Positions 22,973 to 33,219 of a stretch of 64,000 bases of DNA are shown here, piece by piece. Within the stretch, counting starts at the first letter, position 1, and each line of letters starts with the position of its first letter. The translations under genes were made by a program, and so were the position numbers. The notes under the pieces are model-generated. The model was not told the DNA's origin, searched no databases, and saw nothing but the letters and a program-made list of their open reading frames with translations. The DNA is from Elephas maximus indicus (Eukaryota > Chordata > Mammalia > Proboscidea > Elephantidae): the NCBI RefSeq assembly GCF_024166365.1, contig NC_064820.1, forward strand, positions 135,304,001 to 135,368,000, given 5' to 3'.

Positions 22973-25437
22973 TGTTATTGTTGTTGTTAGGTATAATCCA
23001 TACTGAAGTTGTGGTCTTTGATCCTCTTCACTTTCAGCAAGCAAGGTTGTGTCATCTGCATAATGCAGGCTGTTAATGAGTCTTCCTCCAATCCTGATGT
23101 CCTGTGCTTCTTCATATAGTCCAGCCTCTCAGATTATTTGCTCAGCATACAGACTGTGTAAGTATGGTGAAAGGATACAACCCTGATGCACACCTTTCCT
23201 GACTTTAAACCATGCAGTATCCCCTTGTTCTGTTCGAACAACTGCCTCTTGGTCTATGTACAGGTTCCCCATGAGCACAATTAAGTGTTCTGGGATTCCC
23301 ATTCTTGGCAATGTTATCCATAATTGGTTATGATCCACATAGTTGAATGCTTTTGCATAGTCAATAAAATAGAGGTAAACATCTTTCTGGCATTCTCTGC
23401 TTTCAGCCAGGATCCATCTGACATCAGCAATGATATCCATGGTTCCATGTCCTCTTCTAAATGCGCCTTGAATTTCTGGCAGTTCCCTGTCGATATACTG
23501 CTGTAGCCGCTTTTGAATAACCTTCAGCAAAATTTTACTTGCATGTGATGTTAATACTGTTCAATAATTTCCACATTCATTTGGATGAACTTTTTTTGGA
23601 ATGGGCATAAATATGGATCTCTTCTAGTCAGTTGGCCAGGTGACAGGTACACCTGATCGTTGAAACATCTCAATTTGTATTCTGTCAATTCGTAGAGCCG
23701 TATTTTTTCCCAATGCCTTCAGTGCAGTTTGGACCTCTTCCTTCAGGACCACCAGTTCCTGATTATACGCTACCTTCTGAAATGGTTGAACGTCGACCAA
23801 TTTTTTTGGTATAGTGACTGTGTGTTCATTCCATCTTCTTTTGATGCTTCCTGCATCATTTAATATTTTCCCCGTAGAATCCTTCAGTATTGCAATTTGA
23901 GGCTTGAATTTTTCCTTCAGTTCTTTCAACTTGAGAAATGCCAAGGGCGTTCTTTCCTTTTGGTTTTCTATCTCCAGCTCTTTGCACATGTCATTATAAT
24001 ACTTTCCTTTGTCTTCCTAAGTCAACCTTTGAAATTTTCTGTTCAGCTCTTTTACTTCATCATTTCTTCTTTTTGCTTTAACTACTCGACATTCAAGAGC
24101 AAGTTTCAGAGTTTCTTCTAACATTCATTTTCGTCTTTTCTTTCTTTCCTGTCTTCTAATGACCTTTTGCTTTCTTCCTGTATGATATCCTTGATGTCAT
24201 TCCACAACTCGTCTGGTCTTGGGTCATTAGTGTTTGATGTGTCAAATCTATTTCTGAGATGGTCTCTAAATTCAGGTGGGATACTCAAGGTCATATTTTG
24301 GCTCTTGTGGACTTGTTCTAATTTTCTTCAGTTTCAACTTGAACTTGCATATGAGCAAATGATGCTTTGTTCCGCAGTTGGCATCTGGCCTTGCTTTGAC
24401 TGATGATATTGAGCTTTCCATTGTCTCTTTGCACAGATGTAGTTGATTTGATTCTTGTGTATTCTCTCTGGCAAGGTATAGTCGCCGATTATGTTGGTGA
24501 AAAAGGATATTATGAAGAAGTCGTTGGTCTTACAAAATTCTATCATGTGATCTCTGGAATTGTTTCTATCACCAAGGCCCTTTTTTCCATCTACTGATCC
24601 TTCTTTGTTTCCAGCTTTCACATTCCAATCACCAGTAATTACCAATGCATCCTGATTGCATATTCGATCAAGTTCTGACTGCAGAGGTTGACAAAAATCT
24701 TCCATTTCTTCATGTTTAGCCTTAGTGGTTGGTCCGTAAATTTGAATAACAGTCATATTAACTGGTCTTCCTTGTAGGTATATGTATATTATCCTATCAC
24801 TGACAGTACTTTACTTCAGGATAGATCTTGAAATGTTCTTATTGACAATGAACGCAATGTCATTCCTCTTTTAAGTTGTCATTCCCGGCATAGAAGACCA
24901 TATGATTGTCCCATTCAAAATAGCCAATACCAGTTCATTTCAGCTCACTAATGCCTAGGATACCGATGTTTATGCATTCCATTTTTGATGAATTCCTATT
25001 TTTCTAGATTCATACTTCATACATTCCATGTTCTGATAATTAATGGATATTTGCAGCTGTTACTTTTCATCTTGAGTTGTGCCACATCAGCAAATGAAGA
25101 TCCCAAAAGCTTGACTCCATCCATGTCATTAAGGTTGACTCTACTTTTAGGAGGCAGCTCTTCCTCAGTTGTATTTGGAGTGCCTTCCAATCTGAAGGGC
25201 TCATCTTCCGGCACTGTATCAAAGTTCTGCTACTGTTCCTAGGGTTTTCACTGGCTAATTTTTTTCAGAAGTAAACTGCTGGGTCCTACTTCCTAGTCTG
25301 TTTTAGTCTGGAAGCTCAGCTGAAACCTGTCCACCATGGGTGACCCTGCTGGTATTTGAATACTGGTGGTATAGCTTCCAGCATCTCAGCAATACACAAG
25401 CCCCCATAGTACGACAAAACTGACAGACGCATGGGGG
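22973..25437 (-). mobile_element. RTE/BovB-type LINE, long copy with 3' deletion (copy D)
   Basis: The longest RTE copy in the window, on the minus strand. It keeps the 5' part (25437 downward), the endonuclease and the first half of the reverse transcriptase. Near 22992 the 3' tail (TTGTTGTTGTTAGGT complement) joins directly to sequence that in copy A lies about 670 bp further in. The C-terminal RT region and most of the 3' UTR are therefore deleted. The reading frame is broken. Confidence 0.9.
23129..25214 (-). pseudogene. RTE ORF (APE endonuclease + reverse transcriptase) remnant
   Basis: The order on the minus strand is: N-terminal leader (25017-25214); APE-type endonuclease (24334-24756), with VIQIYGPT and the catalytic-type motif GDWNVKAG followed by LGDRNNSRD; linker (23624-23989), ending at the EVQTALKALGKNTALRIDRI segment; reverse transcriptase fingers/palm (23129-23530), with YLYFIDYAKAFNYVDHNQLW and VHQGCILSPYL. 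The FADD-box part of the RT falls beyond the open piece or in the deleted region. Stops and frameshifts separate all parts, so no activity is expected. Confidence 0.88.
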
Positions 25438-25620
25438 ATAGGAATCTTAGGGGGCAGTGAATCTACGTTAAGAATAACTCAGGAAAGGAGGGTGAAAATG
25501 GTTCCATATCTCAAAGAATGTAATCAGTTTCACTGAATTGTACATGTAGAAATTGTTGAATTGGTGTATGTTCTGCTGTATATATTTTCAAAGACAAAAA
25601 TAAAATAAATTACAAAAAAA

Positions 25621-26834
25621 GAGGGTGCTTCTTGGCTTCTGATGTTAAGAAGATATGCTTTGATTATTAGAACTTCAAAAATGGAAGCTTCTCTGATTTT
25701 GTGGGGACTGTAAAAAAAAATTTTTTTTTCTTTTTGTGTTAGTATATCTGTGAAGATATTTCCATATTCAGTACCCTTTGGATAATAACTTCAACATTTT
25801 GCTAAGGAGTACCATAAAACAAAAAATGTGATGCAAGTATAGTTTCTCTTTAAATTAAATTCTAAGGATTTACAAAAGTGTATCATTAGTGTAACACTTC
25901 TAAGGCTACAGGAATATGATTTATGAAATTGGGCTGGCCAAAATTCCATCAAAGCTGTGATTTCCATTTACTCCGAAACATTAATCCCCTTTTGGTATAA
26001 GTCACTCATCCTCACCACCATCCTCCCAACCACACATACTGATTGCTCTTTCGAGCTCCAGACATTTGCTCTGCATATTCTTTCCCAGAAAGCTCCTCCT
26101 GTTCTTTGTTGTTAAACCTGGTGCCTAGCGCATGGTAGGTGTTGCTCAACAGGCTAGATAAACTGGATTTAAGGGCCACAAAATATCTACCCTCTTCCAC
26201 AGAGCACCCCTGGCTATTCAACAGTGATCATTCCTCTCTACAGGATTTTCAGTCAGATGCATGAAATATCTGAGCGTAAACAATACCTGGAGACAGTATT
26301 TGTGGAACCAGTCTTAACAGGTAATTAAGGATACTTTATAAAATACTACCTATCTAATCTAGATTAAGTTGCATTTTGAATATGTGTCAAATATATTTTG
26401 TTAAGATAACATCAACTAATATAACATAGGCATATTTGTAAAACATGGGAAGCAAATGCTGAAAGGAGCTTATAGAAAAAACACTATGGCACAATGTTCT
26501 CATATGCCAAAGGCAACACTGGTCAGGGTGCTGGGAATGGTCCCTTGACATAGCAGAGAAGTCGAGAGTAGTCTCAAACAGGGCTGTGTCCTGGCTGCCC
26601 TTTAAATTGACAGGTAAGTGAGTGAACTGAGTATGTGGATACTTGCTATAGAGAACAGTCACCTTTCTCTTGATGGTGATAAGGTTTTATTGTCAGAAAC
26701 TATGGATGGTTTCAATAGGGAATGTATGTATTGCTATTCAGTTGCTATGCTATTTAGTTATTCTCCAGAACAAAGATTAAAAATTCACTATACGCAAAAA
26801 ACACACAGGAGAATTTGGGCAGCAAGAGGTCTAC
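25621..26834. other. SNX24 intron, mostly single-copy
   Basis: AT-rich intronic DNA. A weak L2-like end may lie at 26090-26160 ('ctggtgcctagcgcatggta'). No exon or other element was recognised. Confidence 0.5.
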
Positions 26835-26839
26835 TGCTC

Positions 26840-26992
26840 ACCTGAGACCAGGCAAGTCAGGGACCACCCTGAGCCTCGATTTTCTTATTTAGCCAATGAG
26901 AATACCTGCCTGGCTATTTCATATGGTTGTTAAGGAAATTAAATGAGATAATGTCTGAGAATGTACTTGTAAAGAGCTGTATAACACAGCCC
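26840..26992 (+). repeat. MIR SINE, sense
   Basis: Contains 'gagcctcgattttcttattt', 'ccaatgagaatacctgcctg' and 'aaattaaatgagataatgtc', the MIR core and 3' part. Confidence 0.8.
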
Positions 26993-27542
26993 TTTAAAGG
27001 GACGCTGAAGGATTTGAATTTCTTAGCACAAACAAGACTCAGGCAAAAATATTGATCCCATTAGTAACTGAATTAATTAATTATATTTAAATATATACCC
27101 TTTAAAATATATACTCAGTGACCACCAATGTAGCTGTGATCTAAACAGAAATGGTGATACATATGCAATGTATATACATAGCTTCTGGGAAGAAAGCATT
27201 TTTAAAAAGGGCTAGACCGTTGAGTTCAAAGCCTGGCACCTGGGTAATAACAGGCAGAGGCCAAAATCATACCACCAAAAATTTAAAGACAATAGATACC
27301 TTTTCCCCTTATTACTGTAATTCAAAATGGCCTGAGAAGAGAGAAAGAAAAATTACGTTTCCTACTGAAAGGCCTGCCCCAATTAAAATTCTAAATGTCT
27401 CTTACACCAAGAGCACTGGTTTATTGGCAGATTATTAAGCCCTGGACCAATGTCACTCTGTTAGACCTGTATTAAAAACGTGGTTTATGTGGTGCAGGGT
27501 CAGATCAGTAAAGAGCTGTTAGCAGATGACAGGTTTGATTAC

Positions 27543-27607
27543 CGCTGGCTGCAGGCAAGACGTATGGATCCCTGAGGAACAGCAGCACCGGCTGGTGGGA
27601 CAGTTTG
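27543..27607 (-). CDS. SNX24: SNX24 coding exon (residues about 126-148)
   Basis: This 65-bp exon completes the Ser codon begun by exon 28139-28171 and then reads KLSHQPVLLFLRDPYVLPAA, followed by Ser and the first base of the next codon. It identifies SNX24 and agrees with the human protein as I remember it. The acceptor is 'tgacctttccag' immediately before 27607. The donor GT is at 27541-27542 (gtaatc, a weaker but acceptable site). It lies after the PX domain, in the C-terminal tail. Reading through the donor in the genomic frame gives a misleading 61-residue ORF (27505-27690). Confidence 0.96.
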
Positions 27608-28138
27608 CTGGAAAGGTCAAGAACAGGCATGTCAGCATCAGGGGACAACGGTAAACAGAAAACACTACAAACTAGCTTTGAGGGGATCAAACTGCTGCAG
27701 GGACGTCTAAAGGTTTATGTATCTAACAGTGTGGGTGAGTAATAGCAAACAGAGTGAGAGGGAACAAACTAACACTGCGCTCATTTTCTAAACATTTCAT
27801 TGTGGAATTTGAAGTAGATATACAATCTGTACAATAAATCACTGTTGAAAGTTTTTTTTTTTTTTTTTTTTAATCTTGCAGTATGATTATTGATAAAACT
27901 GTGCTCTTATTACTTGTATCAAACAACTTAGGGCTCTTATTCCTTCATTTCTAAATGTACTTAGTTACTCCTAGAACTACCTTTCCAATATTTGTAATCT
28001 TAAAACCAATTTTCTAACAAAGGCTTTCAAGAAAAACATGACTTAAAACACTTATGCCACGGGTAATGAAACACTTAACAAAACCCAGGTCCTATTCTTG
28101 GTCTGGATATCTCCTAATTGATGAGTATTTGTTCTTAC
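27608..28138. other. SNX24 intron between two coding exons
   Basis: A 531-bp intron, AT-rich, with a 22-base T-run at 27851-27872. No repeat or RNA gene was seen. Confidence 0.7.
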
Positions 28139-28171
28139 CTTGACTCCTCAGATTCTGTCTCATCAAAAGAT
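28139..28171 (-). CDS. SNX24: SNX24 micro-exon (residues about 115-126)
   Basis: Only 33 bp long. The acceptor is 'aaaaaattgtag' (AG at 28172-28173) and the donor is gtaaga (GT at 28137-28138). Its first base completes the Gly codon split with exon 29553-29647. It then reads SFDETESEES and leaves AG for the following Ser codon. The acidic, Ser-rich stretch lies just after the PX domain. All three exon phases fit together, which strongly supports the gene model despite the small size. Confidence 0.95.
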
Positions 28172-29552
28172 CTACAATTTTTTAAAGAGAAAAAGAAAAA
28201 ATGGTATAAACTGGGTCAATATCTACGCCCACAAAGGGAAAACAGTGGTATTCTTAGAGCACTGAATTGGGAGACATTTTGAAAAGAGTTAGGACTTTTC
28301 ATTGAGCTGTAGCGTGGCAAGTGCCTTGTTCCAGGGACTTATAAGACCGGTATATTCTTTAATTCAATTTTTCTTGAAGGGCACTTAAAATACTATAGTT
28401 TTATTACGACTTTTGGGCTTGTACAGTGGAGAAAAGATTTCACTCACTGTGATTACCAGCATTTCTTCTTAAAAATACAAATACAAAATACAAATACACA
28501 TATGACGTCCAACCTCCAAGTAAACGCACGCAAGCTGGAACAGAACACACTGACAACGCATATTATTTGGTGAAGGCAGGGTCTAATTCTTTCTCTGAGG
28601 TGAGTGGGTGAGTAGTGAGCAGCCCTGCTTGAATGCTGCTAGTGACTAGGCTGTGACAGGGACCACAGCCTCTCATTCAGCTGACAGCTGGGGTTTAACA
28701 CTCCTTCGGGTGTGGCTCACTTTACTTTAAACGTTTTGTAGTTAGTGTGTTTCCTTCAGGCAGATCTGGAGGCAGCCATAAAATGGATAAAACCCTCTCT
28801 CCTGCTAGGGTTTGCAGAGTCTGTGGTGATTGGTTTCTTTGTAAATGGATTTACTATGTCAGGGATGTTGCTGGCTGCCTCCTGAGGCTAGCTCAACCCA
28901 CAGCATTCCAGCGTTTCAGTGTTAGTTCTTCAGAAGGGCTTTGCTAATTGCTGATGATATCAAGCTTCTGATTCCTTAGTACAAAGGGATGAGGACTTCC
29001 AATCCTGTCTTTAGAAGTACCCAAGGAAGAGGTGGTAAGATAGTGGAGAAAAGCATTGGTCTGTACAATGGGAGGCCTGGGTTCTGCCTTGGGAAAGGCA
29101 CATAACTCTTTTGTCTCAGTTTGTTCAACTATTAAATGAGGGGAGTTGAGTCAGATCATCTCTAAGGTCATTTATAGTGTTAATATTATATGAACGTATG
29201 TGCCAAGGGAATATGGACTTTGCTTGAGTCTCCATAAATAAACAAATTAGCACCTAAGCAAACTACCTAGATTCATAATTCCCACCACATAACTTCATTC
29301 TATATAACAGCATAATTTAAAAGGTCAATCACCTTGGTCTAAACATGAGTTACTGATCCTTGCAAGATGGGTGTATGGGCTTTAGAGGAGTTCCTTTGGC
29401 TACAAGCAGGGGGCGAGCGAGTGCTGTCCCAAGCCAAGAGACTGGGCGTGGCTAGCCTGGCCCTTCTGGCACCACAGGCTATATCTGTTAGACCAATAAG
29501 TTACTGAAGAGTACCTTAATATACATGTTCAATATGTAACAATAATGCTTAC
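28172..29552. other. SNX24 intron
   Basis: A 1381-bp intron. It holds an (ATACAA)-like simple repeat at 28471-28500 and a MIR at 29030-29200. The remainder is single-copy. The 66-residue ORF at 28747-28947 is probably chance. Confidence 0.65.
29030..29200 (+). repeat. MIR SINE, sense
   Basis: The sequence 'gtggagaaaagcattggtct', 'ctcagtttgttcaactatta' and 'tcatctctaaggtcatttat' follows the MIR order. Confidence 0.75.
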
Positions 29553-29647
29553 CCACAACTCTCTGCCTTTGGCAGAGAGGGCAAGTGTCGCACGTTGAGG
29601 AAATCAAGAAACAGTTTGGGAAGCTCTTCATTTTCTAAAATGACAGC
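29553..29647 (-). CDS. SNX24: SNX24 coding exon, end of PX domain (residues 84-115)
   Basis: This 95-bp exon starts in phase 0 after acceptor 'ctgctttcacag' and ends GG before donor gtaagc (GT at 29551-29552). It reads AVILENEELPKLFLDFLNVR followed by HLPSLPKAESC, the last helix of the PX domain and the start of the tail, identical to human SNX24 as I remember it. The PX domain binds phosphatidylinositol phosphates. The basic lipid-binding residues lie in earlier exons, which were not found in this window. Confidence 0.97.
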
Positions 29648-29844
29648 CTGTGAAAGCAGAAAACAGAAACTGAAGTAAAGTTTGCTAGACAATCAATCAA
29701 ATGAACTATTTCAAAAAGTCATAACTGTCCATCAAGTTTTTACCAATATCACTCCTCACAGTTGACATGAGGAGTGGCCCCCATTTTGCCCACCAAGAAT
29801 TCAGGCCAACACACATGCTATTTGGTGTCAGAAAATGCAGTGTT

Positions 29845-29975
29845 CTATTTATTCCTCCACTCAACCAGCATTTGCAGGAACCCTACTTTTACTCTAGATG
29901 CTGATCTAGGGGACCAGAGAGTGGGGAGCCAGGTAGATAAGAGTCACTGCCTTCATGGAGCTTCTAATCCAGAAT
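29845..29975 (-). repeat. LINE L2 3' end
   Basis: The text 'ctcaaccagcatttgcagga' followed by 'gtcactgccttcatggagct' and 'tctaatccagaatgag' is the complement of an L2 end. Confidence 0.6.
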
Positions 29976-30989
29976 GAGTATTTCCAAACCTGGGAATATC
30001 AATAACACTGCTAACATATGCCACTCAAACTTTCCTTACTTAGATTTCCAGAAAAGACCACTGTTGTTTAGGAATACTGTAAATGTTTTTTCTAGCTGGA
30101 AGATTTAGTCAGCCCCTGAGCTCTCACAGTTTCTACATTAGTACCAACTGACATTTCTTGCTATTTAGACAACTCCACTTAAAGAGTCAGTAACAACTTT
30201 TCCACTAAGTGTAAAGCAGCGTATATATTTTAAAAAATCTATAGAGTTCTTCCACTTAGGTAGCCCTGCTAAATAGCTAGCATAATGGCATAACCATGTC
30301 AGCATTCGTATAACCTTATTATGCAATTTCAAAGAGAAATCTGATGGAGTTAACTACAGGGTGCATTTTCATATACATGTATTTTTAAAACAGTCTGCCA
30401 GAGTGTTTGAACTGATTGCACACTTACAGCCCTCCCCCTTTTTAAACAAAGACCATGGAAGAAAAGCATCAGAATTATATAATAGCCTAAATTTGCATAA
30501 CCATTCTTAGGGGTCATTATTATAATTTATCATGGCTAAGTTTCTTACAATAAGCATACACTGTGGAAAGAACAAGGAGAAACAATGGTGAAATTTCATT
30601 CACACAGCTCATTAGGGATAGCGATGTAAGCTGATACATAAGGTATATGACAAGTGACAAAGGCAAGGTCAAATTATGTATATCATGTATATGGATAATT
30701 CTATGTAATGTCTCATTTTTAGCCATAATTAACATACTGAGTTGCCCACTTCTCAAAGGGCTTTGGAATACTGCTACCCGTTCCAGTATAACAGTGAGGG
30801 ACTCCACAGGCTGCCAGTCCTACCCAGGGTGACCTCTGTACTTCTCTAGGGCTCAACCCTCTTGCTGTTCAGCCCTACCGAAGGGGGCATGTGGAGAGCC
30901 AGCCCTATTTGGGGCTGTTACTATTCCTTACACAGCCCGCTGTACCCACTGGAGCTTAAGGAATAAAAAAGAAGAAAAGCATTTTGGGT
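29976..30989. other. Intronic single-copy DNA
   Basis: No repeat, exon or RNA gene was recognised. Short ORFs at 30520-30807 (minus) and 30647-30832 (plus) overlap each other and match nothing known. Confidence 0.5.
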
Positions 30990-31110
30990 TATACTTTATT
31001 CATTTAACAAATATTTAGTGGACATCTGTTATGTTAGGTACTGGGATATGGTGGTGAATACAGATTCAGTGGCACCTGGATTGGTGGAGAAGACTAGTGA
31101 TAAAGACACA
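30990..31110 (-). repeat. LINE L2 3' end
   Basis: Contains 'attcatttaacaaatattta', 'gtggacatctgttatgttag' and 'gtactgggatatggtggtga', the complement of the L2 end. Confidence 0.7.
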
Positions 31111-31202
31111 CACACATAACAACTTAAATTTGCCTTAGAATATAGTGATATAGAATCAAAACATTGTACCACTCTCTAAATGATTTCCCTACTCTTAATT
31201 CT

Positions 31203-31238
31203 TCATCCATCCATCCATCCATCCATCCAACCATCCAT
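31203..31238. repeat. (CATC)n microsatellite
   Basis: About eight CATC units with one interruption (CAAC). A degenerate TG/CA-rich stretch follows to 31315. This creates low-complexity ORFs on both strands that are not genes. Confidence 0.95.
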
Positions 31239-31341
31239 CTGTATATGTGTGTGTTAATGTACGTATGTGTATATAAACACATACACAGACATATTCACAC
31301 ATACACTCGTATACAAAATGTTTATTTTCCTGATTACAAGC

Positions 31342-31364
31342 GGGGGGTGGGGGGTGGGGGGGGG
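31342..31364 (+). other. G-rich tract, potential G-quadruplex
   Basis: Consecutive runs of six, six and nine G separated by single T. It lies 100 bases from the CATC microsatellite. Confidence 0.8.
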
Positions 31365-31369
31365 AATTT

Positions 31370-32768
31370 AGGGGAAAAAAAATAACTCCTTGGCCCAGAG
31401 GCAAAATTTCATTACTATTTCAGTTTATTTCCTTCAAATCGTTTGACTTTTTTCTAAATGTTTACCTAACTGAGGAAATTTTTTGGTTGTCCAGAGGGTC
31501 ATTATTTCCGTACCCAGAGCTCAGAGGTTCTAGAACTCAACATATGTATGAAACTCCAAGGACTTTTTGATGTAATACAAGCTGCAATGGTTATCAGTTT
31601 GTTTCTAGATATCTATTTAAAAGGATGACATAATACCTGTATGAATAATAAAGCTTAATGTTGTAACAAACACAGAACAGAGCTGTTCGTCCAGGCAATA
31701 GTTTTAATTATGTGTACAAGTGGTAGCTTTCAGATTAAAAAATGAAAATGGGGAGGGGGCAACATTCTTATCTCCACCCCCACCTTTTAAAATAAATTAA
31801 ATCAATAACAAGTGTGGGACACTTTTAATGACCTGAACTACTTAATTTCCAGGATCTTTAGACATGTCATCCATCACTGCAGTATGGAGGAAGACATCTC
31901 TTGAGTGTTCAGGGGGTTACTTTGGTTTTATTAATGCAAGATTTAGGGAATTTTAACAAGGCGAATTGTTTGTTTGCCTTGACAGATTGGCTTACAATGC
32001 ACTGGCTGCATCTACAGCATGATCATTAATGACAAAAGACAGGCAAAAAGCTGTTTACACTGCAACACCAGGCCAGGAATTAATCCTACTCGGCCTCCCA
32101 AACAGAGTACTTCAAGTAGATGATCACATTGTTTTAGGTAAGCATACTGGCAAAAAAGGAATATCGAAAACTCCAGAAATTTGTACTTACTTCTGTTAAA
32201 TGTTCATTGATTAACCTCAAATATTTTCCATAAAACAATGACTGGCATGTATTTCAGGATTTACAGTGATAAAAAGGGCAACACTGGGGAGTTAGTTAAG
32301 CATTCCGTTACGCAGGCAGAGACATTTCCCAGGCTCCATCAAGAAGGCTTGTAAGAAAGGAATTAATACTTAAGTCCAAACAGAGATGATGTACAATATA
32401 GTAGAATTTGCCTAATTCAATATAATATGTCAAAAGGACTGTCATTAATTAGTACAGAGGTATGAGAGAGAAATCAGATCAACCAAATCATAAACACATG
32501 AGCTCATTTCATGATGGACAAAACAGTGAAGTGGGGCCATATGATCGTTTCATACACAACTTCCTCAGTTTCTTGAAAAGCTTTTGCTCATATGCTCAGG
32601 GACCCCAGTCTGGTCTAAATCATCTGACTTTATTCAACAGTTAAGCTTCTAAAAAATTTTTTAAAAATTAAGTCACATTTTTGCATATTGAATCATAATC
32701 CCCCACTGTTTTGGATTGCTTATCTTTGTTTCAGGTTAATCTTTAATGGTCGGTCATCTTGTTCTTTA
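31370..32768. other. Intronic single-copy DNA with a conserved-looking block
   Basis: No named repeat was recognised. The stretch 31965-32150 is non-repetitive, has TAAT-type motifs and looks like a possible conserved non-coding element (see findings). ORF 32462-32644 is not recognised. Confidence 0.4.
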
Positions 32769-33219
32769 GAGAGGCAGTATGGTGTAGTATGAAATATGTG
32801 GGCTTTGGGGCCAGACAGTACTTGGTTCGAATCCCTCCTCTGTCACTTGCTAGCTGTGTGGTCTGGGCTAGTGTCTTAATCTCTCTGGTCTTCCATTTCT
32901 TCTGCAAATGTTAATAATGCCTACCTTAAAAGGTTGTTGGAGTCCCCGAGTGGTGCAAATGGTTAACACTCGGCTGCTAATCCAAAGTTTAGAGGTTTGA
33001 GTCCACCCAGAGGTACCTCAGAAAAAAGGCCTGGTGATCTACTTCCAAAAAATCAGCTACTGAAAACCCTATGGGGTACAGTTCTACTTTGGCACACACG
33101 CGGTTGCCGTAGGTTGGAATCAACTCAATGCCAACTGGTGGTTAAAACACTGTCAGGACTAGATAAGATGTCTCCAGGAGCCCCTGGCCCACAGCTGGCA
33201 TTCAGTAAGTGCTAATTCT
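32769..33219 (+). repeat. MIR SINE split by an AfroSINE
   Basis: The 5' and core part is 32769-32937 ('gaggcagtatggtgtagtat', 'tcacttgctagctgtgtggt'). The 3' part is 33142-33219 ('agctggcattcagtaagtgc'). The interrupting SINE is therefore younger. Confidence 0.85.
32938..33141 (+). mobile_element. AfroSINE, longer-body subfamily, inside a MIR
   Basis: Head 'agtccccgagtggtgcaaat', body word CTACTTCCAAAAAA (33039-33052), tail 'ggaatcaactcaatgccaac'. The body word recurs in the composite SINE at 36674. Confidence 0.92.

Larger units (their letters stand above)
22411..25620 (+). mobile_element. L1 3' UTR (elephant-type), split by a SINE and an RTE
   Basis: The parts 22411-22774, 22936-22972 and 25438-25620 read as one L1 3' end finishing in an A-rich tail at 25593-25620. 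Part 1 shares the 'gagaccagaagaa...gatgg' segment with the L1 3' UTR at 5890-5912. The last part has the 'cactgaattgtacatgtaga' motif usual in L1 3' UTRs. An AfroSINE (22775-22935) and RTE copy D interrupt it, so it predates both. Joining the parts relies partly on a remembered repeat sequence. Confidence 0.55.

Noticed and set aside
31164..31404. ORFs on both strands with Ile-His-Pro-Ser and Asp-Gly-Trp-Met repeats
   Set aside because: They are translations of the CATC microsatellite.
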